Shown here one piece after another: positions 62,525-64,000 of a stretch of DNA of 64,000 nt. Each line of letters begins with the position of its first letter. The first letter of the stretch is position 1. The position numbers and the translations under genes are program-made. Location: assembly GCA_002786025.1 (NCBI GenBank), contig NHNW01000050.1, forward strand, positions 186,001 through 250,000, given 5' to 3'. The DNA comes from Zasmidium citrigriseum. Taxonomy: Eukaryota > Ascomycota > Dothideomycetes > Mycosphaerellales > Mycosphaerellaceae. Under the pieces are notes generated by a model. The model saw only the letters and a program-made list of their open reading frames with translations, was not told the origin of the DNA and searched no databases.

Positions 62525-64000
62525 TCATTCGACGCCACAGTATCGGGGAAGGAAACGGCTCATTCGTTCCAATAATGCTCCAAGTTCCGGTGCCAGATCA
62601 TCCAGCCATACCAAGTCCTCTGTCACGCATGCGATGGTTTCACGCAATTTGTCAAAGTCCGTTACACCGATGTTAGCACAGTGGGTCACAATCCGCTCAC
62701 AGAACCAGTCCGCATCGCCGAAGAGTAACGCCTCGATTCCGCCAGCAACGAGCATCCACAGGAGGAGTTGATTTAGTCTGGCGTTGTTGTGGGCCAAGCA
62801 GATCTGCAATGCTGACTTCAACCCTTGGAGCTGCACTTGTGAGCCGCTGACTGGAATTCCGAAGCGTCTGCGCACTGGTGCGACAAATAGGATGATACTG
62901 AGCCGGAGGGCAGTCCTATAGTCCAGACTTTCGAGTCCATCTGAGTGTTGTAGATCCTGCCTTAGTTTTACTTCCTCCTGTATTCGAGTGACACTCTTGC
63001 CGGACAATTGAAGGCACCGATGGACAAGCGGGTTGATTCGACTGGCGCAAGGCACCAGAGTCTGGTAAAGATCACTGATCTCTTCGAAGTGGCGTATGAC
63101 CTCGGCAAGGTCCTTGAAGATATCGATGACCGTCTGCTCTTCTGGAAACAAGTCGATCCAGGCCGATACACAGGCTGCCAGGCTAGCACTTTCGTGACCA
63201 TCTGCCGTTTTTATCGAGGGGAGCTCCTGATTTGGCACTGGGAAAAACGGTTGAACATCGCGGGCTGCCGCTCCCTCAACGTCCATGCTGACCCATGCGT
63301 CAGTACATTCTTCGGCAGCAAATACTTGCGATGTGTGTACTCACGTGGACAATAGAAATAGTAGCCCTTCATTCGACCTCAAGGAATCGATGCCGCCGCG
63401 AGCATCCAGTATCATCTTGATTGCATGCATATGAAGCGCCCAATCATCAGCCACTCCCTCAGAGGACCGATGGCATTTGACTGGACTTGCCTCAGCTGTC
63501 TGCCAGCACCAGCCAGACGCGAGCCCCATTTTTGAGTAAGACAGCGTATGAATGGCGACACCCATGATACGAACTAGGACTCCGTCATCTTGTTGATGCG
63601 CCTCAGTGCCCAAGCGGCTATTGACCGACGCCAGGCCTTTGGTATAATATAGCAATGCTTCTGACTCCAGAACTCTTCTTCTCTCGGGCTCACAGCGCGC
63701 GCTCAAACAGAACGCAGAGATGGAGAGGGTCTGATAGAGAATTGAAGGGTCGCGATGTACAAGCGACCAGCAGCCCCAGCGGTACGTCTGAATGGAATTG
63801 CAGTCGGTGGTCAATACTTGGTAGCTGTCAGCAACGCACATGGATGGACAGATAGTAATAGTAATTCACACAGTAGTCGAGGAGATAGCGTTGACGATGA
63901 GTGATGTTGACCGGCCAGTGCACAAATGGATCAAGCTTGATGTCCTTGACGGGAGCAGGACGAGGAATAATTTGGGCCGCTTCGGAGCCGTCGAGAATAA
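62525..64000 (-). CDS. Fungal-specific transcription factor, 5' end outside window
   Basis: Three exons can be followed: 63872-64000 (continuing beyond the window), 63345-63816 and 62525-63287. The encoded part is the Fungal_trans_2-type regulatory region: Q-R-Y-L-L-D-Y, Y-Q-T-L-S-I-S-A-F-C-L-S-A with L-Y-Y-T-K-G-L-A-S-V-N, A-L-H-M-H-A-I-K-M-I-L-D-A-R-G-G-I, and a long helical C-terminal half with L-L-L-W-M-L-V-A-G-G-I-E-A-L. About 454 residues are present. The usual Zn2Cys6 head would lie to the right of the window. The join at 63816 uses a AAG acceptor and is the least certain. The neighbouring bZIP gene on the same strand makes a pair of regulators. Confidence 0.72.

Noticed and set aside
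1..64000. CRISPR arrays, bacterial operons, riboswitches
   Set aside because: Nuclear fungal gene structure throughout; no regularly spaced repeats.

Overview
The window is nuclear DNA of a filamentous ascomycete (Pezizomycotina). The evidence is short GT-AG introns of about 46-65 nt with CTNAC-like branch sites, Zn2Cys6 regulators, HET-domain genes, GPI-type Ser/Thr-rich wall proteins, a dispersed single 5S rRNA gene, and a non-LTR retrotransposon mutated in the CpA-to-TpA pattern of repeat-induced point mutation (RIP). Dothideomycetes is a plausible class, but that is inference. Exon structures were assembled by hand from splice signals and reading-frame continuity.

Layout: 1-900 (-) partial sugar transporter; 1857-3637 (+) Zn2Cys6 regulator; 4761-6168 (+) monocarboxylate-type MFS; 6381-7091 (-) GPI-type secreted protein; a gene-poor 4.1 kb stretch; 11244-12320 (+) unknown protein; 12528-15202 (-) large wall protein with a Hyr1-type N-terminal domain; 17500-19226 (+) DHA1-type MFS convergent with 19786-20749 (-) arylamine N-acetyltransferase; 21167-22342 (+) protein disulfide isomerase; 23014-24624 (-) finger-less regulator-like protein; 25119-27193 (+) UVRAG/Vps38-like protein; 27515-28383 (+) unknown; 28694-30246 (+) regulator-like gene with an apparent frameshift; 30468-32273 (+) HET protein.

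The most striking block is 32729-36229. It holds a radical SAM protein of the ArsS/DUF3641 type, a DUF2064 (TIGR04282-type) glycosyltransferase and a GT2 (TIGR04283-type) glycosyltransferase. In bacteria these families occur together in arsenosugar-type clusters. Here they form a compact, intron-bearing eukaryotic cluster with one convergent and one divergent junction. No arsenic methyltransferase is in the window, so the product is unknown.

Next come 36678-37251 (+) small helical protein; 37726-39408 (-) amidase, 39944-41398 (+) Zn2Cys6 regulator and 41774-43202 (+) FAD-dependent oxidoreductase, which look like a small nitrogen-catabolic group; 43303-45360 (-) second HET protein; 45539-45657 (+) 5S rRNA; 46222-47185 (+) F-box-like protein; 48129-49453 (+) Ser/Thr-rich secreted protein; 49636-50426 (-) WrbA-type quinone reductase; 51367-52909 (+) questin-oxidase-like protein.

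From 53280 to 61060 a secreted, probably GPI-anchored protein gene is split by a 6,991-bp, minus-strand, RIP-degraded Tad1-like LINE flanked by a perfect 16-bp target duplication. The host gene is otherwise open. RIP stops short of both element ends. A C-terminal amidohydrolase relic (about 61081-61387), a Yap-like bZIP gene (61429-62155, -) and the 3' part of a fungal transcription factor (62525-64000, -) finish the window.
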